This document shows positions 1 through 10,422 of a DNA stretch of 64,000 nucleotides, piece after piece. The stretch is from positions 10,705 through 74,704 of the forward strand of contig JADKDN010000010.1 in NCBI GenBank assembly GCA_016718345.1. The letters are read 5' to 3'. Position numbers and translations under genes: made by a program. Numbering within the stretch: position 1 is the first letter of the stretch; each line of letters begins with the position of its first letter. Source of the DNA: Flavobacterium sp. (GTDB lineage: Bacteria; Bacteroidota; Bacteroidia; Flavobacteriales; Flavobacteriaceae). The notes under the pieces are model-generated. The model was not told where the DNA came from and ran no database searches. It saw nothing but the letters and a program-made list of their open reading frames with translations.

Positions 1-989
1 ATATACAATCCTTTCAGATTAGATTGTGTTAATTTTGCCATTGCTTGCATCCCGGGTTTTAATTGCAAATTTGGATTTGGTATTTCCAATCGAATTAAAA
101 GCAGCCGAGTATCAGGATTTATTTCGGGATTGATAAAAGAGACTTGTGCATTTATGGTTTTCTCAGGAAAATCGGTAAATGTGATTTGGGCTTTTTGTCC
201 TATTTTTAGATTTTTAGCATAGTTTACGTTTACCTGTGTTTCTAACCAAAGACTGTTTAAATCTGCCAATTTAATGATGCTGGAACCTTCCATTGCATAA
301 CTGCCTTCTGTGGTACTTATTTCCGATAGTGTTCCACTAACAGCGCTATAAAAAATGGTATATGGAGAAACGACCGCAACTGTTTTTAGGCTTTCAATTT
401 GGGCATTGGATAGACCAAAGAACAACAGTTTTTGTTTTGCTGCATTGAGCATATTTCGGGCATTCTTTCCAAAATCGCCAGGCATTGCCAGTTGTTTGTA
501 TGCCGTGAAATAGTCCTGTTTGGCAATGGCAATATCTTCACTATACAATTGATATACGGCTTGGTTTTTAGCCACATAATCACCAACGGTTTTGAAATAT
601 AACTTTTCAATTCGTCCCATTGCTCTTGCAGAAATAGTTTTGATTTTCTCTTGATTAATGGTCAAGACTCCCGTATAATTTTGCTCTAAACTGCTTTGAG
701 TTTCTGAAATGGTTTGGGTAGTTATATTTCCCAATTGTATTTGCTGTTTACTCAAACTTATTTCGTTAGCCTCTTTGTCATCTTGTTTTATCGGGGTTAA
801 CTCCATATGGCAAATAGGGCATTTACCTGGTTTGTCTTCCTTAACTTGTGGATCCATAGAACAAGTGTAAAATGTTGTTGCTGCACTCTTATTGTGTTTG
901 CTATGGTCTTCTTTGTTTTTAGAATTACAAGCTATCATTACCGTAAATAGTATTGATAGTAAACTTATTGTTTTTATTGTCTTCATCAT
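1..989 (-). CDS. RND metal-efflux adaptor, CusB/HlyD family (partial, runs off left edge)
   Basis: This is a periplasmic adaptor that would join an RND pump to an outer-membrane channel. About 329 residues are visible and the frame is open to base 1, so the C-terminus is missing. A lipoprotein signal ends at the lipobox VMIAC (Cys about residue 21). Residues about 41-67 form a heavy-metal binding domain with the pattern TCSMDP then GKCPICHMEL, followed by the HlyD barrel-sandwich and helical region. The start overlaps the stop of the upstream adaptor as TAATG; a second ATG follows directly, so the start could be one codon later. It is the second adaptor of a Cus-type cluster. Why two are present is unclear; one may serve a different metal or act as a metal chaperone. 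Confidence 0.8.
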   Translation of the reverse strand, partial: MMKTIKTISLLSILFTVMIACNSKNKEDHSKHNKSAATTFYTCSMDPQVKEDKPGKCPICHMELTPIKQDDKEANEISLSKQQIQLGNITTQTISETQSSLEQNYTGVLTINQEKIKTISARAMGRIEKLYFKTVGDYVAKNQAVYQLYSEDIAIAKQDYFTAYKQLAMPGDFGKNARNMLNAAKQKLLFFGLSNAQIESLKTVAVVSPYTIFYSAVSGTLSEISTTEGSYAMEGSSIIKLADLNSLWLETQVNVNYAKNLKIGQKAQITFTDFPEKTINAQVSFINPEINPDTRLLLIRLEIPNPNLQLKPGMQAMAKLTQSNLKGLY

Positions 990-2236
990 TATTCGGTTTT
1001 AATAAAGCTTTCGCTGTCAATTAAATATTGTGCATTTGTGGCAATGGTGTCTTTTACTGAAATACCCTCAATAATTTGAATAAAATCATCCATTTCAATT
1101 CCTGTTTTTATGGAGGATGCCCTAAAGCCATTTTCCATTTTCAAGAAAACTATTTTCTTGTTTCCAATGCTTACCATTGACTGTTTTTGAATCCAAATTC
1201 CTTTTACTGGATTTGTTTTCACAACGCCTTGCAATCGCAAACCAATGGGTAATTTCAATTTATTGTTATTTAAATAAACTCGAATTCTATTGGTTTTATC
1301 AGCAGCATTTAATTGTGTTTCGACAAAATTTATTTTTGCATCTATGAATTCATCTTTGTCTAGTTCGGTAGTAATTTTGATAGATTGATTTTTTTTAATT
1401 ACACTATTATACCCTTGGATAACATTGAATATTCCCCAGACTTTATCCGTATTTAATAGTTTAAAAATGACTTCTCCCTTTTTTATATAATCTCCTTCCT
1501 TAACATTCAAAACTTCAGTGTTGTTACTTGTACTTTGCATAACATCATTAGTTGTGTTATCCATCGTTTCTGTTCCTTCAATAATTCCGTAAGCGGGACT
1601 GTAAATTGAAATTTTAGGATTTACTTTTTTGGAAGTGGTCAAAGTATTTATTTGATTCTGGGTCATTCCATAAAGCAACAATTTTTGTTTGGATGCATTA
1701 ATAATCGAAGGATTTTCAACATCATTAGTAATCATATAAATGAAGTTTTGTTGTTCTGTCAGTAATTCCGGGCTGTATAAATCAAATAGCTTTTGTCCTT
1801 TATTAACTTTTTGGTATTTATAATTGACATACATTCGTTCGATTCTTCCGCTCATTCGAGCTGCAATGTTTACATATGAATTGGGATCATACCCCACAAT
1901 TCCCGGTAGATTTATTTCACTGCTTAAGGTGGAGTCTATTGCCGTTGTCGTTTGATAATTACCTACTATAAAATTGTCGGTAGGTTTTATAAGATTGTCG
2001 ATTGAATTGTCGTCAACGGAATTGTTTTCTGTTACTTTTTTTACTAAAGTCATTCTGCAAATGGGACAATTTCCGGGTTTATCTCTAATGATTTCAGGGT
2101 GCATCGAACAAGTGTAAACCTCGTTTTGATGCCCCATTTCTGAATGATTATCTGATTTTTTGGCAAAGAAATAGATTGCAATTCCGATAATGGCAATTGC
2201 AGTAAAAGCCAAACCATATTTTATATACTTGTTCAT
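989..2236 (-). CDS. RND metal-efflux adaptor, CusB/HlyD family
   Basis: Complete 415-residue periplasmic adaptor. One N-terminal membrane segment (about residues 8-24) anchors it. A heavy-metal binding domain follows (YTCSMHPEI then GNCPICRMTL, residues about 41-67), then the HlyD-type core with a helical hairpin and a beta-barrel. It sits two bases downstream of the TolC gene and overlaps the next adaptor by one base, so it belongs to the Cus operon. The Cys-Met-His pattern of the small N-terminal domain suits Cu(I) or Ag(I), in line with the CusA-like signature of the pump in the same operon; the exact metal is inferred. Confidence 0.85.
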   Translation of the reverse strand: MNKYIKYGLAFTAIAIIGIAIYFFAKKSDNHSEMGHQNEVYTCSMHPEIIRDKPGNCPICRMTLVKKVTENNSVDDNSIDNLIKPTDNFIVGNYQTTTAIDSTLSSEINLPGIVGYDPNSYVNIAARMSGRIERMYVNYKYQKVNKGQKLFDLYSPELLTEQQNFIYMITNDVENPSIINASKQKLLLYGMTQNQINTLTTSKKVNPKISIYSPAYGIIEGTETMDNTTNDVMQSTSNNTEVLNVKEGDYIKKGEVIFKLLNTDKVWGIFNVIQGYNSVIKKNQSIKITTELDKDEFIDAKINFVETQLNAADKTNRIRVYLNNNKLKLPIGLRLQGVVKTNPVKGIWIQKQSMVSIGNKKIVFLKMENGFRASSIKTGIEMDDFIQIIEGISVKDTIATNAQYLIDSESFIKTE

Positions 2237-2238
2237 AA

Positions 2239-3492
2239 TTATTTGGTTTCTAATTGTTTTTCAATTTCCACTTGTGCTGCCAAAATATTTTGTAATTTAT
2301 CTAACGCATCAATTTGAGCCATATTTAACGCTTCCCAAGCATCGAGAGTGGGAAATAAATCACCTGTGTTATTTTGCCAAGCCAAAATTGCAGTTTCATA
2401 ATTTTTTTTCAAGGCAGGAATGATGCTTTTTTGGGCAACTTCGTATTGTTTTTTTAAAGCGTTTAATTCGGTGGTCATACCCGAAATCATACCTGTGGCT
2501 TCATTCAAAATCATTTGTTTTTGATAGTTCAGACTTTCATTTTTAATTTGAAAACTATTGATATCGGCTTTATTCATTTTGGATGACCAAGGCATAGGAA
2601 TGGTAATCATACCCATTAAGGAGAATTGTTGAGGTTGTGTTCCAAAAGCAAACATATGGTCGTATTTTATACCAAACTCGGGCAATAATTTTGTTTTTTC
2701 GGCTGCAATTTTGAGTTGGTTTATTTTCATCGTTTTTTCGATGGCTTTCACATCGCTTCGGTTTTTAGAAAGAGAAGTGGTATCTGATATTGCAGAATTG
2801 AAATCTTTTATTTCGTATATTTCATCAATTTCAAATGCGGTGTTTTTATCTCTAGCCATCAAGGTATTTAGCATAATCCGTTTTTGGGAAATGTTATTTT
2901 GCAACATTAGAATCATACTTTCTAATGCGCTGTATTGTGATTTTGCTTTGTAATAGGTTGGCAATTTGTCCATATTATACTGATAGCGTATCTCCATACT
3001 TTTAATCATATACTCTAAAAGTGACAAATTATCATTGGCTATTTTTATTTTTTTATTTAAAACCAACCATTGATAATAATTTGTTTTTGCCAATGCTTTC
3101 AATTGATTAATTGTATAGTTTTTGTTTTCTTTTTCAACAGAAGACATTGCATTCATAAGATTAGAATCCGCTTTTAACTTGGAAGCATTCGGTATCATTT
3201 GCGTAACTCCCAACATATAATTTCCCATACCAGGGTTCATTTCATCTGCTTTCCACATTTTGGTATTGTAGGGTGTCATAAAAAAACCGGTTTCCACCTG
3301 AGGAGGCATCCAGCTTTTAGCTCCTTTTGCCGCTGCATCCATACTTTGAATATCGGCATCATACATTTTTAGTTGAGGATTATTTGTCTTGATTGTACTC
3401 AAGATATTATCCAAAGAAAGTGTTTGGGCTGCCAGATTAGTGGCGGTCAAAATCAAACAACTTATGGCTATATAAAATTTATTCTTTAACAT
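2239..3492 (-). CDS. TolC-family outer-membrane efflux channel (CusC-like)
   Basis: 417 residues with an N-terminal signal peptide ending near LTATNLAAQ and the two long helical repeats typical of outer-membrane efflux proteins. The start lies inside the end of the cusA-like gene (14-base overlap), which indicates translational coupling. With the pump upstream and the adaptors downstream it completes a tripartite export system across both membranes. The sequence is rich in Met (for example MEMRYQYNMDK-like stretches and SLMGMITIPMPW), which is compatible with a copper or silver system but is not proof. Confidence 0.85.
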   Translation of the reverse strand: MLKNKFYIAISCLILTATNLAAQTLSLDNILSTIKTNNPQLKMYDADIQSMDAAAKGAKSWMPPQVETGFFMTPYNTKMWKADEMNPGMGNYMLGVTQMIPNASKLKADSNLMNAMSSVEKENKNYTINQLKALAKTNYYQWLVLNKKIKIANDNLSLLEYMIKSMEIRYQYNMDKLPTYYKAKSQYSALESMILMLQNNISQKRIMLNTLMARDKNTAFEIDEIYEIKDFNSAISDTTSLSKNRSDVKAIEKTMKINQLKIAAEKTKLLPEFGIKYDHMFAFGTQPQQFSLMGMITIPMPWSSKMNKADINSFQIKNESLNYQKQMILNEATGMISGMTTELNALKKQYEVAQKSIIPALKKNYETAILAWQNNTGDLFPTLDAWEALNMAQIDALDKLQNILAAQVEIEKQLETK

Positions 3493-6400
3493 CTATAAGA
3501 TCTATTTTACCTTTTGTTTTCAATTCACGAAGCTTTACAATCTCGAAAACAATTGGTGTTACTAATAATACATAAATCGTGGAAGTAATAGTACCTCCAA
3601 TTAGTGGGACAGTAATGGGAAGCATTATATCAGATCCTGTTCCTGTTGCCCAAAGAATGGGGATTAATCCAAATATGGAAACCGAAACAGTCATCAATTT
3701 TGGTCTTAACCTTTTGGCAGAACCATCAATAATATATTGTTTCAATATTTCTTCAGTTATGGTTTCCTTACTATTTCCGTACTTTTCTACCATTTTATTC
3801 ATTGCTTCATTCAAATAGATGGTCATTAACATCGCCGTTTCGATAGCCATTCCAAACAGAGCAATAAATCCGACGGCAACAGCAACGGATAAATTGATTC
3901 CATAAAAATAAACCATAAATATTCCTCCAATTAGAGCAAAGGGTACTGTAATCATTGTGATTAACGCCTCTTTCATAGAATGGTAAGTAAAATATAAAAC
4001 TAGAAATATAATGACCACAACAATAGGCAGTATTAAACTTAATGTTTTGTTGGCTCGAATTTGATTTTCCCATTGTCCGCTCCATTCCACATAATATCCT
4101 TTTGGCATTTTAGTCATCATTGCATTGAGTTTCTTCTGCGCTTCTTTTACCGTACTTCCTAAATCACGTTCCCGAACGTTGAACAACACAGTGCCACGCA
4201 ACATTGCATTTTCGCTGTTTATCATTGGAGGGCCATCACTTATTTTTACATTAGCTACAGTTTCTAATGGTATTGGACCAAAATCCATTGTTTGCACTTG
4301 TAGTTTTTTTAAGGCTTCAATGCTATTTCTGTATTCTTGTGCATATCGTGCATTGACTGAAAAACGCTGTCTTCCTTCGATAGTCGTGGTGAGTTTCATA
4401 CCTCCAATTGAAGCTTCAACTACGTTATTTATATCATCTATGGTTAGTCCGTATCTGCCAATAACGTCTCTTTTTGCTTCAATATCAATATATTTTCCGC
4501 CCGTAATCGGTTCGGCATACAAATCTTTTACACCAGAAGTTCCTTCCAATGTTTTTTTAATTTTTTGAGCCAAAACATTGATAGTATCTAAACTTGCTCC
4601 GTAGATTTTTATGCCTACATCGGTTCTAATTCCTGTCGAAAGCATATTAATCCGGTTTATAATGGGTTGCGTAAAACCATTGGTCACACCAGGGATTTGC
4701 AATTTGTTGTTTATTTCCGTGATAATGTCATTTTTGGTTTTGTCTTCTCGCCATTCTGCTTGAGGTTTTAACAAAATAATTGTTTCTATCATGCTTATTG
4801 GACTGTTATCCGTTGCCGTATTTGCCCTGCCTGCTTTTCCAAGCACGTGAGCCACTTCGGGAATTGATTTTATCAATTTGTCCTGAACCTGCAAAATTCT
4901 TTTTACTTCAGAATTGGACACATCAGGCAAGGTTACCGGCATAAACAGTACAGAGCCTTCATCTAAAGGTGGCATAAATTCGGAACCAAGCCTTGTAAAC
5001 ATCAATACGCCAATCAGCAATGCAATGATGTTGATGCCCAATACCGTTTTCCTCCATTTTAAACAAAAAATCAAAATGGGTGTATAAATGCTTTCCAATT
5101 TTTTGTTAATTGGGTTTTTGTCTTCTGGGCGAAGTTTTCCTTTTAGTAAAAAACTAATTAGCACTGGTACAAGTGTAATGGCTAAAAAGGCATCAACTAT
5201 CAGAATAAAAGATTTCGTCCAAGCCAATGGTCCGAATAATTTGCCTTCCATTCCTGTGAGAAGAAATACAGGCAAAAAGGATGTAATTACAATTATTGTT
5301 GAGTAGAAAACACCTGGGCCAACTAATTTGGAAGAGCTTTCTATAAGCTTCAACTTATCTTCAGGAGATAGTGGATCGTTTTCTTTTTTGAATATATTTT
5401 TAATTTTATTTTTCATCTTATTTCCAATTACTGGTTATTATCCATTTCTTCCTGTTTCTCCGAAATTGTCCGGTAAGCATTCTCCACCATTACAATACCA
5501 TCATCAACGACAACGCCAATTGCCAGAGCAATACCCGTTAATGACATAATATTGGAAGAGATACCAAAAGCTTCCAACAGTATAAATCCGACAGCAACAG
5601 AAATGGGTAATTGTATCAGAATAATAAGCGCACTGCGCCAATGAAAAAGGAACAATAAAACAATGATAGAAACGGCAATCATTTCCTCGATTAAAAGTCC
5701 TTGACTGATTCTATTGCTTTTTCAATTAATTCACTTCTGTCATAAGATGTTTTAAAAGTAACTCCTTCCGGTAATCCTTTTTCGACTTCTTTCATTTTCT
5801 CTTTTACTGCCGTGATTACTTTATCAGCATTTTCACCATAACGCATTACCACAATTCCACCAACAACTTCACCATTACCATTTTCATCAAAAATACCTAG
5901 TCTCAAATCGCCACCCATTTGTATTGAACCAATATCTTTAACTTTTACAGGAACAGAATTATAGTTTTTAATGGCAATGTCTTCTACATCTTTTATGTTT
6001 TTGATATAGCCCAAGCCCCTAACAATGTAGGACATATTGCTCATTTCAAATTTTCTGCCACCAACATCATTATTATTTGTTTTGACGGCATTCATTACTT
6101 CCATCATACTGACGTTGTAGTATTGCATTTTCAAGGGGTCTAGCACTAATTGATATTGTTTTTCAAACCCACCAAACGATGCCACTTCGGCAACTCCAGG
6201 AACAGTTTGCAAGGCGAATTTCACATACCAATCTTGTAAGGCTCTTTGCTCTCCCAAGTCCATACCGTCGGCGTTCAAATGATACCAAAAAACGTGACCT
6301 ACACCTGTGCCATCAGGACCCAAAGTTGGTACTACATTTTGTGGTAACAATCGTTGTGCATAATTTAATCTTTCCAACACCCGAGTTCTTGCCCAATATA

Positions 6401-6707
6401 TATCGACATCATCTTCAAAAATGATGTAAACAAAGCTCATCCCAAACATCGAAGCGCCCCGAATATTTTTGACTTTAGGGATTCCCTGCAAGTTGGAAAC
6501 CAAAGGATAAGTTACCTGCGCTTCTATAACCTGTGGGCTTCTACCCATCCACTCCGTAAATACAATCACTTGATTTTCGGATAAATCAGGGATGGCATCT
6601 ATAGGATTTTGTCTGACGCTATAGATTCCCCAAACAAATAAACAAGCCGAAACCAGTAGCACAATTGCTCTGTTTCTTAATGAAAATGTTATTAGTTTTT
6701 CTACCAT
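3479..6707 (-). CDS. CusA-type heavy-metal RND pump, frame broken twice
   Basis: Inner-membrane proton-driven metal pump. Repairing two one-base deletions gives 1076 residues, the normal length. The first break is in a T run on the coding strand near 5692-5697 (KDFLIEE restored); the second is in an A run near 5428-5432. The TM4 signature around residue 395 is AIGVVVDDGIVMVEN, closer to the AIG-type signature of Cu/Ag pumps than to the DFG type of Zn/Co/Cd pumps. The second periplasmic half starts with the expected GSEFMPPLDEG, unlike the damaged paralogue at 16994-21040. It lies six bases after the haem-binding gene and overlaps the TolC gene. Copper or silver is the most likely substrate. 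Confidence 0.85.
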
Positions 6708-6713
6708 ACTTCC

Positions 6714-7183
6714 TTAATTTTTAGATAAACTGTTTTCTTTTATTGAATTAATCCATGTGATTATTTCTTGTTTTTGTGTTTCATTAAGTACTGCATCATA
6801 ATGTAACAAAGTATAAGAACTCAACGGCATATCACCCGATTTAATTTGTTTGCTTATCGCTTCTAACTTACTCTGTTGTTTTCTATTTGAATAGGAAGTA
6901 AACTCATTAAAATTAAGTTCTTCCTTTCCGTTTTTGATATGACTTTCGACAAACATTCTACCAGGCTGAATATAATCGTACCACAAATATTTAGTATCAT
7001 TACTATGACAGTCATAACAAGCTTTTTGTAATGAATTGAGAACTGATGGTGGCACTTTATAATTATTTGAAAAGTTTTTTCCTATATCGAACGAACTACT
7101 TATATTCTGTTTTGGTTGGTAGAATTGAATTGCTACAAACATTAAAAAAATACTAATGCAATCTTTTTTAATTTAGGTTTCAT
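6714..7183 (-). CDS. Haem-binding domain protein (c-type, CxxCH), frame broken near N-terminus
   Basis: Small membrane-anchored protein with one haem-attachment motif (ACYDCHSN), the hallmark of the bacterial haem-binding domain family. Reading from the ATG at 7183 gives a hydrophobic anchor (IALVFFLMFVAIQF) once one base is added to a T run of the coding strand at 7144-7150; the repaired protein has 156 residues. An internal Met at 7142 would remove half of the anchor, so I prefer the longer form. It starts one base after the DUF3347 gene stop and precedes the CusA gene. A periplasmic haem protein inside a metal-efflux operon may handle electrons or react with copper, but its role is not known. 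Confidence 0.75.
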
Positions 7184-7184
7184 T

Positions 7185-7910
7185 TTAGAACGTTTTTTTC
7201 AGACTACCACAAGTAAGCATTTGAGAACCATAAAATGGGTTTTTAATTTCCTTGGTTTCGCTAATCCATATTGCACCTTTGCCATCATTGTACATCGGGC
7301 AGTAATCTTGATATAATTTTTGATCAGTTCCAAACATTTTGATTAAATCATTAATGTCTTTGCTAAGAATTGCAAAATGTTCTCTTTGATGGTCAATTTT
7401 ACCTGCATTTTCACCTATGTGTTCTGCGTGTTCTTTGGCATCATCAGCTATTTCAAGAAACTCTTTTTTCTGTTTTGTATTTAATGTTTTTGTATCAAAT
7501 CTTTTTATGGAAGCCAATAAATCCTTGCCTTTATCTGCTGCTCCATTAGAATTGTCTTGGACTAGTTTGTTTTTAAGATTGATGTAACTGATGATAATAT
7601 CTTCTGTGTATTCTTTTGGTGCTACATTTTTTGCTTTAGTTTCTTCTTTTGTAGGTGTATCAGATTGTGTAATTGTATCAATTGTTTTTACATCTTCTTG
7701 TTTTTTAGGTGTTACAGGTTCGGTTAATTCCATTCCGCATTTAGAACATTTTTCGCCTTTTTTACCTGTAATTTCTGGGTGCATTGAACAAGAAAATAAC
7801 TCATTAGAATTTGTAGAAGTTTCTGTAGTAGCGTTTTCTTTTTCGTTACTTTTTTTATTGCAAGAAATTAGAGTGATTGCTAAAATAGCAGTTATGATAA
7901 GTGATTTCAT
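7185..7910 (-). CDS. Lipoprotein with heavy-metal binding domain and DUF3347
   Basis: 241 residues. The start at 7910 is chosen because it gives a proper lipoprotein signal (MKSLIITAILAITLISC). Earlier in-frame starts would place 28 unrelated residues in front and overlap the methyltransferase. Residues about 39-65 carry a heavy-metal binding domain (FSCSMHPEI then KCSKCGMEL). The C-terminal half is a DUF3347 domain, with YCPMYNDGKGAIW and GSQMLTCG resembling the conserved end of the family. DUF3347 proteins commonly accompany Cus-type efflux genes in Bacteroidota; a periplasmic metal-binding helper role is inferred. Confidence 0.8.
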   Translation of the reverse strand: MKSLIITAILAITLISCNKKSNEKENATTETSTNSNELFSCSMHPEITGKKGEKCSKCGMELTEPVTPKKQEDVKTIDTITQSDTPTKEETKAKNVAPKEYTEDIIISYINLKNKLVQDNSNGAADKGKDLLASIKRFDTKTLNTKQKKEFLEIADDAKEHAEHIGENAGKIDHQREHFAILSKDINDLIKMFGTDQKLYQDYCPMYNDGKGAIWISETKEIKNPFYGSQMLTCGSLKKTF

Positions 7911-7932
7911 GATTAAAATTTTTAAGTTATTT

Positions 7933-8580
7933 TTATTTTTTTGCTTTGTAATAGGAATATGTTCCAATTGATGTATTGATAAAATCAATTTCATTTACAT
8001 CTTTAAAGTGAGCATCTGAAATATATTTTGGCATCAAACCGTTCACATTATCATTAGTGGTTTTGAAGCCATCCAATAGCTGGACTAAATAGAATGTTAA
8101 GCGCATCAATTTTGTTTTTGCTTTACCCCAATCTCCTATGATTAACTCGCCGTTTGGTTTTAAAATTCTATGAATTTCTAATAGGCACTTTATTTTCGTT
8201 AGCTTATCTAACTGATGAAAAACGAGTGAACTATAGATTTTATCAAATGAATTATCTTCAAATGGTAATTTTTCGCCATCGTACAAAAAAAGTTCAGCAT
8301 GAATACCTGCTTTACTTAATTTATACTCAGCTATTGATTTAATTTTAGGATCAATATCAACACCTTGAATATTGCTTTTGGGAAATCTTTGTTTGAGGAT
8401 AATAATATTTTTAGCGGTTCCAAAATCAAATTCTAGTTTTTTTTCATCTGCAACAGGATTTACAAAATCAATTAATTTGTTTCTGAATTTTTTTTCAGGC
8501 ATCGTTAGTTTTATTGCTAAATCATAGTACTCACTTAAAAAATCATACCCAAGTGCTGGAATAAATTTCTTTGTTGTCAT
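7933..8580 (-). CDS. Class I SAM-dependent methyltransferase
   Basis: 215 residues with the Rossmann-type methyltransferase layout: motif I region (LEFDFGTAKN, about residues 48-57), an acidic end of strand two (VDIDPK), DGEKLPFEDNSFD as motif IV-like region and HRILKPNGELIIGDW as the post-motif region. Motif I normally reads hhDxGxGxG; here Asp replaces the first Gly (EFDFGTA), which is unusual. No Cys triad of an ArsM-type arsenic methyltransferase is evident, so the substrate is unknown. It lies between an outer-membrane barrel gene and a DUF3347 gene in the metal island, which hints at a metal or metalloid connection without proving it. Confidence 0.7.
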   Translation of the reverse strand: MTTKKFIPALGYDFLSEYYDLAIKLTMPEKKFRNKLIDFVNPVADEKKLEFDFGTAKNIIILKQRFPKSNIQGVDIDPKIKSIAEYKLSKAGIHAELFLYDGEKLPFEDNSFDKIYSSLVFHQLDKLTKIKCLLEIHRILKPNGELIIGDWGKAKTKLMRLTFYLVQLLDGFKTTNDNVNGLMPKYISDAHFKDVNEIDFINTSIGTYSYYKAKK

Positions 8581-8587
8581 AAGATTT

Positions 8588-9397
8588 TTATTTTTTTAAA
8601 TTGAAGAAAGTGTAATACAAATTGAAATAAAACCCATTCGGAGCAGAACGTACCATTGAACTCATCAACTCCTGTCTGTAGGCAAAATCTAATCGTGCTT
8701 GGCTATTAAAAATGAATTGAATTGCTGGAACAACATCTAAATAGGATTTACCATTTTCATTGATAGTTTGCCCAACAAATTCAACCATCAAATTGATATT
8801 GGTTTGCTTGAAGCTGGAGTATTTTTTTGGGTACATCAATTTTCCAAATGATAATGTGTAATTGGTTGCATTGTCTCCAATGTTATCTGGAAAAGGATAA
8901 TCAGGTTTGTTGTCAAGTGCTTTCTCAAAACTAACCGATGAACTAATAGCTACCTTTTTAATTAATTTTGTTGCAATTATTCCTGTTTCAAAACCAGTAT
9001 TGTGTCCTAAAATTTCAATTTGCTCTTGATGAATGTCAGCACGATTGAAACTGTATCTTCCATAAGTTGCCAAACGAAAATGACTATTCAAATCATCTTC
9101 AGAATAAAACCTATACTTTGCCATAATACTACCACCTTCTGCATACAATGCATTAGTTCTTGTACTGATAAAAGCCGAACCTCTTAGCATCAAATTTTTA
9201 TTAATGCCATAAGTTACTTCAGGCATTAAATGGTAATTATAACCTGCTTCAAACTTTTCTTTGAATGCTGATTGCATCACATTAACGGCTAATGAATTTG
9301 CCGGAACATTACTAGCTGGATCAGTTACTACAAATAATTCTTGACTGAATACAGCTTGGCAACTAATGACAACAAAAAATGAAATTACCTTTCTCAT
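8588..9397 (-). CDS. Probable outer-membrane beta-barrel protein, function unknown
   Basis: 269 residues starting with a cleavable signal peptide (VISFFVVISCQAVFSQ). The mature part is made of alternating hydrophobic and polar residues with regular aromatic endings (YNYHLMPEVTYGINKNL, FRLATYGRYSFNRAD) and closes in NGFYFNLYYTFFNLKK, the look of an outer-membrane barrel. Similar proteins are often found after HMA and TlpA-like genes in Bacteroidota metal clusters. It starts at the last base of the HMA gene stop, so the two are co-translated. Transport of a metal or monitoring of the envelope are guesses; no motif gives the function. Confidence 0.6.
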   Translation of the reverse strand: MRKVISFFVVISCQAVFSQELFVVTDPASNVPANSLAVNVMQSAFKEKFEAGYNYHLMPEVTYGINKNLMLRGSAFISTRTNALYAEGGSIMAKYRFYSEDDLNSHFRLATYGRYSFNRADIHQEQIEILGHNTGFETGIIATKLIKKVAISSSVSFEKALDNKPDYPFPDNIGDNATNYTLSFGKLMYPKKYSSFKQTNINLMVEFVGQTINENGKSYLDVVPAIQFIFNSQARLDFAYRQELMSSMVRSAPNGFYFNLYYTFFNLKK

Positions 9398-9882
9398 TAG
9401 TTTATAATTTTAATGTGAAAATCATCTTCATTGTTTAAGGCATAAGTATCAATGTTCTTATATGATTTGGATAATTTTTTAAATTCCTTTTCGGTTACAT
9501 ATCCTTTATCAACTACTTGAAATTGTACTTGATGAATTGCTTTTTTGTCATTAACCAAAATGTATGAGGTTTTAGTAAGAGTTTCAGGTTTAGCAGTAAT
9601 TACTAATGAACCAATAAAAAAACCTGCTTTTTCTACTTTCTCTTTAAAAACTTTTGGACTTAAATCATTACCTTCTTTGAGCGTTACTGTAAATGTATTG
9701 GTGTTTAAATCGGTTTCTACATTGACCACTTCAGTCATACTTTTTAATTGTTTATTAATGGCGTTTGAACACATAGAACAGGTTAAACCCGTTGCTCTAA
9801 TTTCGGCTTTTATGATCTGTGCATTACTTTTTATGGAAAACATCAAAACCATTGATGCAATCATTAGATATACTTTTTTCAT
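9397..9882 (-). CDS. Secreted HMA-domain metal-binding protein
   Basis: 161 residues. A signal peptide (MIASMVLMFSIKSNAQ) is followed by a heavy-metal-associated domain with TGLTCSMCSNAINKQL, the CxxC loop that binds soft metals such as Cu(I). A second alpha/beta half without the Cys pair follows. The gene starts one base after the TlpA-like gene stop and overlaps the barrel gene by one base. A periplasmic metallochaperone passing copper to the export machinery is the simplest reading; the substrate is inferred from the motif. Confidence 0.75.
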   Translation of the reverse strand: MKKVYLMIASMVLMFSIKSNAQIIKAEIRATGLTCSMCSNAINKQLKSMTEVVNVETDLNTNTFTVTLKEGNDLSPKVFKEKVEKAGFFIGSLVITAKPETLTKTSYILVNDKKAIHQVQFQVVDKGYVTEKEFKKLSKSYKNIDTYALNNEDDFHIKIIN

Positions 9883-9883
9883 T

Positions 9884-10360
9884 TTATGATTTTATTAATT
9901 TCTTTATTTCTTCCTCTGATGGATTTTTAGCAATTAGAATGCCTTCGGGATTGAAAAGGTATTTTGATGGTAATTCTTCTACTCCAAATTGTACTGCTGC
10001 ATTTGCATCAAATCCTTTTGGGTCTATTAGTTGCGTAAACTTGATTTTATCTTTTTCTATCGCTTTTAACCATTTATTGGCATCGGTATCGATTGATATT
10101 CCGATAATTTCGATGGTATTTGAATTCACTTCGTTATCAAGTTTTACTAACTTTTTGTTACCCAATCGGCAAGGTGCGCACCAAGAAGCCCAAAAATCGA
10201 CAAGCACATATTTACCTTTAAACGATGTGATATCTACATCATTATTAGTGTTGTCTTTTAGTGTAATTGATGGTATTTTATCCCCAATTTTAATCTGTGA
10301 ACTCATTGAAAGCGAGAAGATTAAGAATAATACAATACAATGTTTAATTTGATTTTTCAT
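9884..10360 (-). CDS. TlpA-like periplasmic thioredoxin
   Basis: 158 residues with signal peptide (IVLFLIFSLSMSSQ) and a thioredoxin fold. The active site is WASWCAPCR, and the conserved cis-Pro region is VEELPSKYLFNP. Members of this group reduce or oxidise Cys residues of exported proteins, for instance in copper-site assembly. Within the island it precedes an HMA protein whose CxxC would have to be reduced to bind Cu(I), so a role in keeping metal-binding Cys reduced is plausible. No frame break. Confidence 0.8.
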   Translation of the reverse strand: MKNQIKHCIVLFLIFSLSMSSQIKIGDKIPSITLKDNTNNDVDITSFKGKYVLVDFWASWCAPCRLGNKKLVKLDNEVNSNTIEIIGISIDTDANKWLKAIEKDKIKFTQLIDPKGFDANAAVQFGVEELPSKYLFNPEGILIAKNPSEEEIKKLIKS

Positions 10361-10422
10361 TAGAATAACAGTTGCATTTTTAACTAAGCCCTATTTGAGA
10401 TAAGGCTTAGTTTATTAAATTA

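Noticed and set aside
4125..4568. Long plus-strand open frame across the cusA-like gene
   Set aside because: It is a shadow of the conserved pump gene on the other strand, with no family motif or upstream signal.
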